A DNA stretch of 64,000 bases from Paulinella micropora (taxonomy: Eukaryota; Cercozoa; Imbricatea; Euglyphida): NCBI GenBank assembly GCA_009731375.1, contig BJOX01000168.1, forward strand, positions 627,240 to 691,239. The letters are read 5' to 3'. Shown here piece by piece: positions 9,801 through 19,591 of this stretch (its first letter is position 1; the number at the start of each line of letters is the position of its first letter). Under the pieces are notes generated by a model. The model worked only from the letters and a program-made list of their open reading frames with translations, was not told where the DNA came from and did no database searches. A program made the translations under genes and the position numbers.

Positions 9801-11355
9801 CCCTACGGTTTGGCGGGCCGGGTTGTTTCAGAGGCTAACCCAGATGGGGGTACAGGGCAAGTTCTATCGCATTCTGCGGCGTTTTTACCGAAGAACGTCA
9901 TCGCGAGTGCTAGTCGATGGCGAACTCACTGGTGAAGTGCTGGAAGAGATGGGAGTTCAGCAAGGGTCGCCGTTGTCACCGTCGCTGTTCAACGTCTTCA
10001 TGGATGAGCTAACGGTCCGAATCGCGAAAGAGTTGGAGATCGAGGACCTCAACCGCATCGAAGACATACGGACCCTGCTTTACGCCGACGACGTTGCGGT
10101 AATTGCGCATAGTGTCACGGAGCTTCAACAGATTGTAAATGTCGTGGCGACATTCGTGGAGGACTATCGGCTTGAAATCAACCTGAAACCGGGCAAGACG
10201 GAAGTCATGCCGATATACGGGCACGCCAAGTCAAAAAAGTCGCCCCCATGCGTGAGGTTCCGGGGCAAGGTTCTCAACGTCACCGACCACTACAAATACC
10301 TGGGAGTTCTGCTCACGGACACCCTCTCCGATAAACCGCAAGCGAAGCGGGCGGCGGAAATCACTGTAGCGGGAACGGCTGCCTGCTACCCCCTCTGGAT
10401 TGCCCATGAAGTTCCAGCGCGTCTTCGGCTGATGAATTGGCAGCAAATGGTTGGCGCAAAGTTGCTTTACGCATCGGCTTTTTGGGATCTGCCGGGCGCC
10501 AACAAGCTGAGTAAGCTGGAGGGCGCGTTGGTAGCGCCCCTGCGGGTCATCTTGGGTGTTGGTACGCGCACAAGCGGCTGCATCACCAGGGGTTTAGGCC
10601 GCACGCCGAGTTTTAGCATCCTTGCCAAGGCGGCCCGGCTTCGGTTCCTAGGGCGCATCGAGTTACTGGGCAACACAGCGCTAACACGCAGGCTTTACAA
10701 CACGGGTCGGTGCAAATGGAAGGAAGATACGGAAAATTTGATCTTAGCAGATCACAGGCTGCGGGAGGGCTTGGATGCGCTCAAGCGGGTCGTGAACGAA
10801 GATGGCACGGTAGATGATAAGGACTGGCGGGCCGCTCTGGCGAACTGGAACGAGGTGGTAAAGCAATGGTCTGTCCGGCAGGAAGTAGCTGGCTGGGAGC
10901 GGCAGGCTAAGCCCTCTGATGGGCTTAGGGTGCTGCTTAGCCAGATGTCTTCCCGCTCTGCTTTCCCACGTTGGCGGGCGCTGGAGGGGGGAAGTCACAA
11001 CCTTATCAGAAGGCGATTGTTGAGCTGCAACAATCGCCTTCGCCTCTACCGATCCAAATTTGGCTCATGCTCGCCGGACTGCTCAAGCTGTTTCGCCTTG
11101 TGTGGCACTGAGGTTAACGAGTCGTTACGTCACTTCCTGCTATATTGCCCAACGTTTGCGAGCTCTCGTGATGCACTGTTTAAGTTTATCGATGAGGCGC
11201 AAGCCCGGCAGCCCCTCATGCTGAATCGGGGAGGGCTTTATCACAGGGATCTGCGGGAGGCGGAGGAGATGAGGCTCTTCAAAGAGGAACGGCTGAAGGG
11301 GGAGGTTGAAAAGATGGCGGCGATGGTCGGCGTTTTGTTTATCCCTGTCCCATAA
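6826..11355 (+). CDS. LINE polyprotein: ORF1-like RRM/CTD, APE-type endonuclease, reverse transcriptase
   Basis: 1509 codons; the start is the first ATG after an in-frame TAA at 6778. Residues 1-110 are low complexity. Residues ~112-225 look like an L1 ORF1p RRM plus C-terminal domain (IVWGL; RHLRIKCASCEEAEKMVRLL; ...LRKQGFGYWVLDVEV). Residues ~290-560 are an APE-type endonuclease with SHN, VQEH, VGDANAK and DTDH, the expected catalytic residues. Residues ~840-1150 are the reverse transcriptase with FVDLRKAF (D at ~987), GVQQGSPLSPSLFN and YADD (1086-1089). Near 1415-1442 a C/H-rich segment (CSSCFALC...RHFLLYC) resembles the zinc-binding motif common at LINE C-termini. It should nick target DNA and copy its RNA from the nick. 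No RNase H is seen. All catalytic motifs are intact. The frame ends at a TAA followed by 129 open in-frame codons. Confidence 0.92.
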   Translation: MRHRGPIPLMSGSYATSAAASAGPMGQGGNPSGLDVPRGSAPAGGDGYSAGVGWSSARVPDGQPESRRASNPAASRSPSPTSEEKSRPERSGHGVWQAVPPPRRWRRKVRNELDKRCCIVWGLSHVSQTVVMARELRILGLGEVEVEFAGRGSGRHLRIKCASCEEAEKMVRLLRERKFFTGKVHVATGRTFREREKQRAARGGAQYVEMQRELRKQGFGYWVLDVEVDEPQGEASSGESPLAEWGRMRELEELGRRVQDGPWRVAEGSRRAQPKRRHRHQLRSSQFVKGFPLRVASHNWQGKVGADSPGFGEWPEHCKERSWVIVGVQEHNLSSQKVEKLKVDGFAVLGKAAATGAGSRLLGGVLTLVANYLAPCATIVQAPVPHPQQLWVRLSSGSATASDVFVGNGYFPQENQREESIAAYEAWQAAVSYFATKGHVVTVGDANAKLGPARIAREEGVVGLFGEIDGRGRGVRSENGELLAAMLVATGLRNLSGFSQPRGDKYWWSRQENVGGRRHLLDYICVSSELAEEASFGVDEVDLDTDHKAVWAELVWGGQPPPKKQVKRYKAFKAERLTGRVVEGKDSELSELRLKYDETFAAGISGLLPDGLPDLSAVEDPDELQQEVDRVASLVVRAFTGAAAKVLGVRVIRPGFTNAWFDEGLREAIARRREAYGLWRRNEANREAWQRYKEARKAVRRLCKEKKEQAWKRVQNDTAANFRSATMATYWKLSKRLGGVGRSKASAPVRKPDGTLACTLWEKLQEWEEYRRRMVVPKENQFLEDACVEEVGSDEEAARIEPERKARETFQYNDNLRDQFEAMAQAEEIRTETGPLDYDYTEKEVELCQENLQNHKACSPDKIKNEMLKYGGTRIVSFLVRFFNWLKSCEYTPSDWGKAIIVNIPKGGDPTDPENWRDIAILSCLGKMYLSLMAARLTAFIDQPGRLRPEQGGFRPKRSTGDQIFVLKERLRLRQQAGLRSFVLFVDLRKAFPTVWRAGLFQRLTQMGVQGKFYRILRRFYRRTSSRVLVDGELTGEVLEEMGVQQGSPLSPSLFNVFMDELTVRIAKELEIEDLNRIEDIRTLLYADDVAVIAHSVTELQQIVNVVATFVEDYRLEINLKPGKTEVMPIYGHAKSKKSPPCVRFRGKVLNVTDHYKYLGVLLTDTLSDKPQAKRAAEITVAGTAACYPLWIAHEVPARLRLMNWQQMVGAKLLYASAFWDLPGANKLSKLEGALVAPLRVILGVGTRTSGCITRGLGRTPSFSILAKAARLRFLGRIELLGNTALTRRLYNTGRCKWKEDTENLILADHRLREGLDALKRVVNEDGTVDDKDWRAALANWNEVVKQWSVRQEVAGWERQAKPSDGLRVLLSQMSSRSAFPRWRALEGGSHNLIRRRLLSCNNRLRLYRSKFGSCSPDCSSCFALCGTEVNESLRHFLLYCPTFASSRDALFKFIDEAQARQPLMLNRGGLYHRDLREAEEMRLFKEERLKGEVEKMAAMVGVLFIPVP

Positions 11356-11742
11356 GAGGTGGAGGAGGAGTTAGGGAGGTTTGTTGCCACCATCTGGAAG
11401 GAGTGGGAGGAGTTGGAGGCGCAGATCAGGGAGGCAGAGGGGGCGGAGGAGGAGGAGGAGGTGATCGACCTCACGGTCGTCCAGGAGGTGGGTAGAAGGA
11501 GGAGGGGAAGGCCTAGTCAGGTAGAATGTCTGGCTAGATCTGTTGTAGGTGGAGGTCAGCGCAGCGTCGCGGACTTCTTCTCGGCAGATAACTCCTCTCA
11601 CTCCTTGCACCCACTTGCACATGCACAGCACGCTCATGTGCACATTGCACCGCCAGTCGAGTCTTTGGAGCGGAGCCGCGTCACCGAACGGCCCCGTGCT
11701 ACCAATGGAGGCACATGTCCGACAGGATCAAAGGCCAATTGA
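11356..11742 (+). CDS. In-frame extension of the LINE ORF after one TAA: SIM-, AT-hook- and PIP-box-like tail
   Basis: The frame of the LINE ORF stays open from 11356 to the TGA at 11740-11742, so a single TAA (11353-11355) separates it from the polyprotein. The translation begins with an acidic helix-like stretch (EVEEELGRF...EEEEE). It then has VIDLTVV (11461-11481), the classical SUMO-interaction core preceded by acids; RRGRP (11500-11514), an AT-hook core; and QRSVADFF (11557-11580), which fits the PCNA-binding consensus Q-x-x-[ILMV]-x-x-[FY]-[FY]. It could be reached by stop readthrough, be a recently broken C-terminus, or reflect a sequencing error; a reinitiated GTG at 11359 is less likely. 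The last ~50 residues are His/Ser-rich and overlap the start of the shared 3' tail. Confidence 0.6.
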   Translation, partial: EVEEELGRFVATIWKEWEELEAQIREAEGAEEEEEVIDLTVVQEVGRRRRGRPSQVECLARSVVGGGQRSVADFFSADNSSHSLHPLAHAQHAHVHIAPPVESLERSRVTERPRATNGGTCPTGSKAN

Positions 11743-11753
11743 CTGATAAGTCT
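11705..11753 (+). repeat. LINE 3' tail shared with the SINE
   Basis: ATGGAGGCACATGT...ATCA...GCCAATTGAC.GA.AAG then TATTATT aligns with the SINE 3' end (63516 down to 63470, minus): about 35 of 47 positions by hand alignment with small gaps. This is the usual signature of a SINE that borrows the LINE's reverse transcriptase. Confidence 0.8.
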
Positions 11754-11777
11754 ATTATTATTGTTATTATTATTATA

Positions 11778-11824
<47 letters not shown>

Positions 11825-11835
11825 TATTATTATTA
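11751..11835. repeat. (ATT)n tail/flank of the LINE
   Basis: ATT triplets with few interruptions follow the shared 3' tail directly. They may be the element's own tail, the target array, or both. Confidence 0.9.
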
Positions 11836-11837
11836 GT

Positions 11838-11884
<47 letters not shown>

Positions 11885-11912
11885 ATAGTAGTAGTAGTAG
11901 TAGTATTACAAA

Positions 11913-11976
<64 letters not shown>

Positions 11977-12008
11977 CGTAGTAGTAGTAGTAGTAGTGGT
12001 AGTATTAC
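11836..12008. repeat. (AGT)n microsatellite
   Basis: AGT triplets with sporadic AAT and ATTACAA interruptions. Confidence 0.95.
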
Positions 12009-12274
12009 AAATCATCTCCTACCAATGCGCAGATGACTTATTATTAATAGTAAGCGGACCCGTTAGCCCCATTTTTTGTAGTGGATCCAAACCCGAGCAA
12101 GTTTATATTTGTCATTATAACAAGAAATGCTTCTGCAAGGTGAGTAGAGAGTTAACAAAATCTTTGATGTAAACTGGTGTACAGAGACAGACAGGCGGAC
12201 ACGACACAGGCAGACACTGCACAGGCTAGAGGCATTTTTATATAAATAGCAGCAGTAGCCGCAGTAGAAGCAGT
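12009..12274. other. Short unique sequence
   Basis: About 265 bp between triplet arrays; no gene seen. Confidence 0.5.
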
Positions 12275-13123
<849 letters not shown>

Positions 13124-13124
13124 T

Positions 13125-13284
13125 GGACACCGTGATAGCCCAGTGGTCAAGTTCTACCATCTGGGCCCTGTCGCCAGTTCGATTCCCGTCGGTGCCACCA
13201 GTATTTTCATTGAACATACCGGTCTATTTCTGGACCAGTATTTTCATTGAACATACCGGCCCGTCTGGAAGTGTTGGAACTGCC
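13125..13284 (+). mobile_element. tRNA-derived SINE, copy 1 (3' part lost in a gap)
   Basis: The head (13125-13200) is tRNA-like. It has GACACCG near the start facing CGGTGCC, an A box TAGCCCAGTGG (13136-13146), a B box AGTTCGATTCC (13176-13186) at normal spacing, and CCA after the acceptor-like arm. The T-stem pairs poorly, so it is a derived head, not a functional tRNA. The body is a ~35-bp unit (ACCAGTATTTTCATTGAACA...) in two tandem copies. It is nearly identical to the minus-strand copy at 63470-63735, differing only between the two tandem units. RNA polymerase III transcription is expected. Confidence 0.85.
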
Positions 13285-13809
13285 NNNNNNNNNNNNNNNN
13301 NNNNNNNNNNNNNNNNNNNNNNNNNNNNNNNNNNNNNNNNNNNNNNNNNNNNNNNNNNNNNNNNNNNNNNNNNNNNNNNNNNNNNNNNNNNNNNNNNNNN
13401 NNNNNNNNNNNNNNNNNNNNNNNNNNNNNNNNNNNNNNNNNNNNNNNNNNNNNNNNNNNNNNNNNNNNNNNNNNNNNNNNNNNNNNNNNNNNNNNNNNNN
13501 NNNNNNNNNNNNNNNNNNNNNNNNNNNNNNNNNNNNNNNNNNNNNNNNNNNNNNNNNNNNNNNNNNNNNNNNNNNNNNNNNNNNNNNNNNNNNNNNNNNN
13601 NNNNNNNNNNNNNNNNNNNNNNNNNNNNNNNNNNNNNNNNNNNNNNNNNNNNNNNNNNNNNNNNNNNNNNNNNNNNNNNNNNNNNNNNNNNNNNNNNNNN
13701 NNNNNNNNNNNNNNNNNNNNNNNNNNNNNNNNNNNNNNNNNNNNNNNNNNNNNNNNNNNNNNNNNNNNNNNNNNNNNNNNNNNNNNNNNNNNNNNNNNNN
13801 NNNNNNNNN
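13285..13809. other. Assembly gap (N)
   Basis: 525 undetermined bases. The right edge is a 65-base G homopolymer. Confidence 0.99.

Positions 13810-13874
<65 letters not shown>
13810..13874. repeat. Poly-G run of 65 bases
   Basis: Directly abuts the gap, so it is probably an end-of-read artefact or an unsequenceable homopolymer. Confidence 0.9.
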
Positions 13875-13875
<1 letters not shown>

Positions 13876-14335
13876 GGCGGGCGGGGAAATTTGTACAGAA
13901 AAAAACAAAAAAACTGTTTTCTGATTTCTGATTTCTGATTCCACTGCGACGTGTTTCACTTATAAACAACCTTGATTATAGTCCAGGCAAGACAACTAAA
14001 ACTTAATGCTAATGTATTGAATCAACCGTGGTGATAACTGAGAAATCACTAGAAGATGTACGTGTAGACAAGAATATAAGAAACTAAATGAGAAATCAGA
14101 ACATGAGTACTAACATGTAGAAAAGAATATCAGATCGGACCTATTACTATATTGAATATGGTGTAAATATGAGCATATATTAGCTGTGAGCAGATATGTG
14201 TTCAGCTGTTTTTTGAAAGAGGAAATAGCGTTAGTGTTCTTAGGATGGTTCTCTCTCCCATTGTGCTTCTGATTTCGCTTCTGATTTCTCTTTCAAACGT
14301 ATTTATTTCTCTTTGCAACAGTACTATTATGTGTG
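13875..14335. other. Unique non-coding sequence
   Basis: No gene seen; AT-rich. Confidence 0.5.
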
Positions 14336-14673
14336 TCAGTCTGTGTGTAAATATATTTTTACCTATGTAAGTATGGACACACGCACACAAATACCAACAC
14401 ACACACACACACGTACATACAGACTCATGCCCACACCAACACACACACACACACACACACACTCATGCCCACACCAACACACAAACACACATAATACACA
14501 CACATACACAGACAATATAAATGCATGCATGCACAATACATACATACTGTCACATATATTACATACATGTTACATACATACATATACACAAACACAAACA
14601 AACACAACACCAACACACACACACACAATCATGCCCACAACACACACTCATGCCCACAACATACACTCATGCC

Positions 14674-14704
<31 letters not shown>

Positions 14705-14765
14705 ACACACACATAATACACACATACACACAATATAAATACACAATATAAATACATGCATGCAC
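14336..14765. repeat. (CA)n-rich region with 'ctcatgcccaca' spacers
   Basis: (CA)n and (CATA)n tracts. The spacer 'ctcatgcccacaccaacaca' or a close variant recurs about five times (near 14425, 14462, 14629, 14648, 14667). Confidence 0.85.
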
Positions 14766-15360
14766 AATGCAAAATACTTGTGACGTCGTGACAAACACAG
14801 CCCAAAAAGCATCGCAAGAATTACCAAGGACCATGTCGCTCCTGAACAATGAAAAAAATAGTATTCCTGAGTCTCCAGCCGAAGGGATTCACGACTCCAA
14901 ACACTCCCCCTTCACCTACCATTTTTTCCACTTTCGTGGAAATCAATGCGAAAATGAAATCATACCGAAAATTTCGGGTATATCGAGAAAGGTAAAATTT
15001 GCGTCAGATTCTGAATTATTAGTCGCAAGATGCCAGAGCTGAAAAGTTGGGGAGACACGTACCTGTACCTCCATTTTATGCTCGTTTGCTCCCCAGCTAA
15101 GTGTACCATAGATAGGAAGTCTGAATTTGATTGATTACACGGCGTGATATGAACCATGTATATGCTTCGCTTACGGATTACTGTGACAAACTCCACTTTC
15201 TCGTGCTTTAGGCGGAGTCTTGGTCCAAGGGGGGGCTTGGACCGGGCTGGTGCCCCGGCCCAACTCAGTAGATTTATCTTACGCTTTGAGAGCGACGCAT
15301 AACACCGATTCCTTCGAATGGTTTTACACAGGTCAATCTCCTAAGCACTCCTCCTCCACC
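14766..15360. other. Unique non-coding sequence, then 10-N gap at 15361-15370
   Basis: A mixed-composition stretch with a 91-codon frame (14767-15042) that matches nothing I recognise. No gene is called. Confidence 0.45.
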
Positions 15361-15370
15361 NNNNNNNNNN

Positions 15371-15493
15371 CTTTTCATCATCATCAGCAGCAGCATCGTC
15401 ATCATCATCATCATCATCATCATCATCGTCAGCAGCAGCAGCAGCAGCGACGACGACGCCGACGCGGACGACGACGACGACGACGACGACGAC

Positions 15494-15535
<42 letters not shown>

Positions 15536-15833
15536 TGATGATGATGACGATGTGATGATGATGATAATGATGATAATGACTCCCTCCTCCTCTCTCCTCC
15601 CTCCTCTCCTCCCTCCTCTCCTCCTCCTCTCCCTCCTCTTCTCCTCCTCTCTTCTCCTCGCTTCTCCTCTTTCCTCCTCACTCCTCCTCTCCTCCTCCTC
15701 ATCCTCCTCCTCCTCCTTTACCTCCTCCTTCCTCCTCCTCTTCATCCTCTCTCCTCCTTCCCTCTCCTCCTCCTCCTCCTCCTCCTCCTCCCCCTCCCCC
15801 CCCCCCCCCCTCTCCTCCCCCCCCCCCCCCCCC
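15371..15833. repeat. CAT/CAG/GAC/GAT triplets, then (TCC)n, ending in poly-C
   Basis: Ordered triplet blocks to ~15590, then TCC-rich polypyrimidine to the gap. The last 40 bases are almost only C. Confidence 0.95.
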
Positions 15834-16051
15834 NNNNNNNNNNNNNNNNNNNNNNNNNNNNNNNNNNNNNNNNNNNNNNNNNNNNNNNNNNNNNNNNNNN
15901 NNNNNNNNNNNNNNNNNNNNNNNNNNNNNNNNNNNNNNNNNNNNNNNNNNNNNNNNNNNNNNNNNNNNNNNNNNNNNNNNNNNNNNNNNNNNNNNNNNNN
16001 NNNNNNNNNNNNNNNNNNNNNNNNNNNNNNNNNNNNNNNNNNNNNNNNNNN
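15834..16051. other. Assembly gap (N)
   Basis: 218 undetermined bases inside the polypyrimidine tract. Confidence 0.99.
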
Positions 16052-16335
16052 TCCTCCTCCTCCTCTCTCCTCCTCCTCCTCTCCTCCTCCTCTCCCCTCC
16101 TCCTCTCTCCCCCCTATTTCTCCTCCTCCTCCTCCTCCTCCTCCTCTCCTTCTCTTGCTCCTCTTTCCTCTCTCCTCTTCCTCCCTTCCTTCCCCTTTCT
16201 CTCCTCTCCCCTCCTCCTGCTTCTGCCCCTCCCTCCATCCAGCCTTCCTTCCTCCTTCGTCCTTCCTTCTTCCTTACCCCTCCTGCCCACTTCCCTTCCC
16301 TCCCCTTTCCACCTTCCTTCCTTCCCCTGCTTCAT
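16052..16335. repeat. Polypyrimidine (TCC)n continuation
   Basis: Degenerating TCC/TTCC repeats on the plus strand. Confidence 0.9.
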
Positions 16336-16429
16336 AGTACCCACTAGCCTATCAGTCTGACTCTCTATCTGCCTGTCTATATCCCTGTCTACCTTAGTAT
16401 CTTTTTACTTGCGATTGTCTCGTGACTTC

Positions 16430-16508
16430 GTTCCTTCCTGTATCTCTCTCTCTCTCTGTCTCTCTTTCCACTTGTTCGCCGTGTTTGTGTTTGCGTCGTT
16501 CCTTCCTG

Positions 16509-16551
<43 letters not shown>

Positions 16552-16585
16552 ACTTGTTCGCCGTGTTTGTGTCTGCGCGCGCATG
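16430..16585. repeat. Tandem duplication containing (TC)n
   Basis: Two copies of 'cgttccttcctgtatctctc' ... 'tttccacttgttcgccgtgt', the second with a longer (TC)n. Confidence 0.85.
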
Positions 16586-16754
16586 TGTGTGCGCTGTGTG
16601 TTGATTTTCAGTACGTTCCCCATGGGAACGAAAATCCTGATAATATTCGTTGATGGAACACACGTGGTGACAAAGGTACGCCAGCGAGAAACGACACAAC
16701 ATTCATCATAATCAGATAGATACATAGACGAATAGAAAAGATTATATATACATA

Positions 16755-16759
16755 CATGC

Positions 16760-16832
<73 letters not shown>

Positions 16833-16906
16833 AGTGTGTGTGTTTGTGTGTGTGTATGTATGTATGTATGTATACGTAAATCGAATCAGTGAGCGCCAAT
16901 TTCCTC

Positions 16907-16962
<56 letters not shown>

Positions 16963-17260
16963 CATGCATGTTTGCGTAAGGGTTATGCCGTCGGGCGGGA
17001 AATATCTTATGTATGTGTGTATGTGTGTGTGTGTGTTTGTGTTTGTGTTTGTCTTTTGTGTCGGTAACGCGGCGAATTTTTCTCAGTACCGTGGGAAAAA
17101 GAGCACAGGCTTGATCACAGACCATGGTACACACACACAGAGGCTTCANNNNNNNNNNACCCACCCCCACCACACACACACACACCACCTCCAACACACA
17201 CACAAAACATACACGCGGGCACTTACTTCTCTGGATTACCAAAGATATGGTTATTATTCG
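16755..17260. repeat. (TA)n, (GT)n, (GA)n and (CA)n tracts
   Basis: Dinucleotide arrays with short unique connectors and a 10-N gap at 17149-17158. Confidence 0.9.
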
Positions 17261-17522
17261 TTGGGTTGGTTGAGATCGTTGACAGCAACAGCATCATCGA
17301 TCATCAACATCAACATCATCAACAACAACATCAACAACAACAAAATGCCTGTAGGTACTTATCCTCTCAGAGCCATCCGTTCCACTGGCTTCTTCCGAAA
17401 CGGGGGGCTGGTATGATCTTTTTTTCCATGTCCAAAAAAGGGAATGGATAACAAAAGATTCCGTAAATTGCGTGAAAATAAGATCAACTAATGCCTTTTT
17501 ATCTGCCTCAATTCCACTTTTT

Positions 17523-17558
<36 letters not shown>

Positions 17559-17620
17559 CTCCAAGGTGTAAAGAATGCGACGAAGAAATACAGCCTGGCA
17601 ACAAGTTCTGCATGGGTATC
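17261..17620. other. Unique sequence with (CAA)n and poly-T (17519-17558)
   Basis: No gene seen. Confidence 0.5.
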
Positions 17621-17836
17621 TCTCTCTCTCTCTCTGTATATGTATATATATATGTATATTTATATGTATATGTATATTTATTTATTTATTTATTTATTTA
17701 TTTATTGATTTATTCATTTATTTATTTATGTTTATTTTTATTATTATTAATATTTATTTATTCATTTATTTGTTCATCTATGTATCTATTTATTGATATT
17801 GATAAGGGTGTGGCGCAGCTGTACCCGTAGCATCAG

Positions 17837-17889
<53 letters not shown>
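17621..17889. repeat. (TTTA)n and (TATC)n arrays
   Basis: Tetranucleotide arrays ending at a 35-N gap (17890-17924). Confidence 0.9.
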
Positions 17890-17924
17890 NNNNNNNNNNN
17901 NNNNNNNNNNNNNNNNNNNNNNNN

Positions 17925-19572
17925 CTCCTCCTCCTCTCACACTTACATACTATTCTCTATCCTACCCTTCCTTTTACCCGTTTAGCACATGTAATAGAGG
18001 GTTTTCTGTCAAGGAGCCTGCTTTGGCTTGAGTTTTTGCTACGCTAGTAGGCTGGATTTGCTAATGAAGATGGCTGTCCTGTTGACGACAGATTGTATCC
18101 AGAGACAGAATTTTCTTCAAGACTATCAACAATTTTATATGATTTATTTGCAGTTGAATGAGATTGGAATAATAAAAGAGAAAACGTTGTAAATCTTGAA
18201 CCGTGTTTCCAGGTTTTTGTGTAATAGTTTACTACAGCTCAGCCAGGCTTCAGGCTGGAAGGTGGAAGACGAGGAAATGTGAGTAAAGAAGAAAGAAAGT
18301 AGTCTACTAATTCTCTACATTCTATTATCTAGATTGTCAATAGTAAGTTAAATATATATATATATATATGTGTAAATGCATATATACATATAAATATATA
18401 TATATAATATAATTTTATATAATATAATATAATATAATATATATGTATTATATATATATACATATTATATATATGTATATATGTATATAATAGTAAAAGG
18501 TTGCAGAGATTGTAACAAGACCCCTGGTCTTACCATTACGAGCTCAAGGAAAAATAGAATTTCATAATGAACACGACTGGTTCAAGGCTAGCCCCCACTT
18601 CAATAATATATAGAAAGGGAAGTCAGAATTGAACCCAAACAACAAGTTGAAGCTAAAGGGAAAAACCGTTAAAAATGGAGTGTCCCTATGACCGGGTCAA
18701 CTGACACGATTCGTTACGTCCGTAACCTACACATATGCGAAAACGTACCTACAAACAACAACTCATGAGTGTAATTTCCCTCATTTTGCTATAAATTCCC
18801 AGTCACGGGAAAAACTGCTAAATTTCATGGAATTTCCGTACAAATTTTCCTTATCCTTCAAACGGTTACTACAATTGCTACAAAAGGTTCGGGTCAACGC
18901 TATTATTAATATTAATAACGTGGGAGGTTAAGTAATAATAAGGATGCCACGGGACTTTGTGTAACTTACATCCTAACAACCTTCACCACTCAGGTACACG
19001 GCTACCGGTTAAGTGTAAAATATTAATATATAGGATTTAAGGCTCTATGTGATCCAAGCTTCCAAGCTTCCCCCCTCCTTCAAGTTATAGTAATATATAA
19101 TAACACTGATTCGGAGGCTAAAACCGTTCACCGGAAGTATTCTTCAAAACCGGAAATATAATAAGACTCGAATTCATACATTTAATATTAATAACAAGGA
19201 ATCACTTCCACTAGTGAATTCAAGTTCACGTAAACTTGAACTCAGTAACGATGTAGTATACAGTGGGTTTACATAGCACCCCTCCCCCCTCCTTTGAGAT
19301 CGCTCGATCTCAATTCATGGAGTAATACCAACGGAGACTACATCTACTTATAATCTCGGCGCCGTCAGTGCCGGCATATGGGGGAATCCTAGCTAGCAGA
19401 TTGTCCACTGACCATACCAAGATCTCAATAGTATCCATGCTTGACCTTCGATCAAATCTACCAAGAGCCATCCAACAGATTAAATGCTTGTGCTTCCGTG
19501 TGGGCTAAGTTCTTAGACTTAATGTTACCAGACTTGAAGATCGTGAACTAACACTCGGAAGGTCCCAGTCTC
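17925..19572. other. Non-coding region, AT-rich
   Basis: No gene. Holds a TA-rich block (18350-18490), a perfect hairpin (19296-19311), and two polypurine tracts on the minus strand (near 19070 and 19283) that resemble retroelement PPTs. These lie where the decayed pol relic's 3' end would be expected. Confidence 0.5.
19296..19311. repeat. Hairpin GAGATCG-CT-CGATCTC
   Basis: Seven perfect base pairs with a two-base loop. Confidence 0.7.
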
Positions 19573-19576
19573 CTAA

Positions 19577-19591
19577 TGTTTAAGTGCATGC
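19577..19591 (+). repeat. Left terminal inverted repeat (15 bp)
   Basis: Perfect inverse of 21666-21680. Confidence 0.85.

Larger units (their letters stand above)
5074..11760 (+). mobile_element. Non-LTR retrotransposon (LINE), nearly full length, between two (ATT)n arrays
   Basis: The element runs from the G-run at ~5074 to the TATTATTATT tail after 11748. It comprises a 5' region with two diverged direct repeats (and an N gap), a 1509-codon frame with ORF1-like, endonuclease and reverse transcriptase modules, an in-frame extension after one TAA, and a short 3' end shared with a SINE. No LTRs flank it. The exact 5' boundary is inferred from where the (ATT)n array stops. Clade cannot be fixed without a tree. 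Confidence 0.85.

Noticed and set aside
11356-11358. A separate small gene starting at GTG 11359
   Set aside because: It is in the same frame as the LINE ORF, only a few bases after its stop. A continuation of that frame is simpler.
13125-13200. A tRNA gene
   Set aside because: A and B boxes and an acceptor-like pair exist, but the T-stem pairs poorly and the same sequence recurs with a long shared body. It is a SINE head.
18508-18525. An LTR end (GATTGTAACA) in the 18.5-kb region
   Set aside because: Ten matching bases without any further LTR similarity or a PBS.
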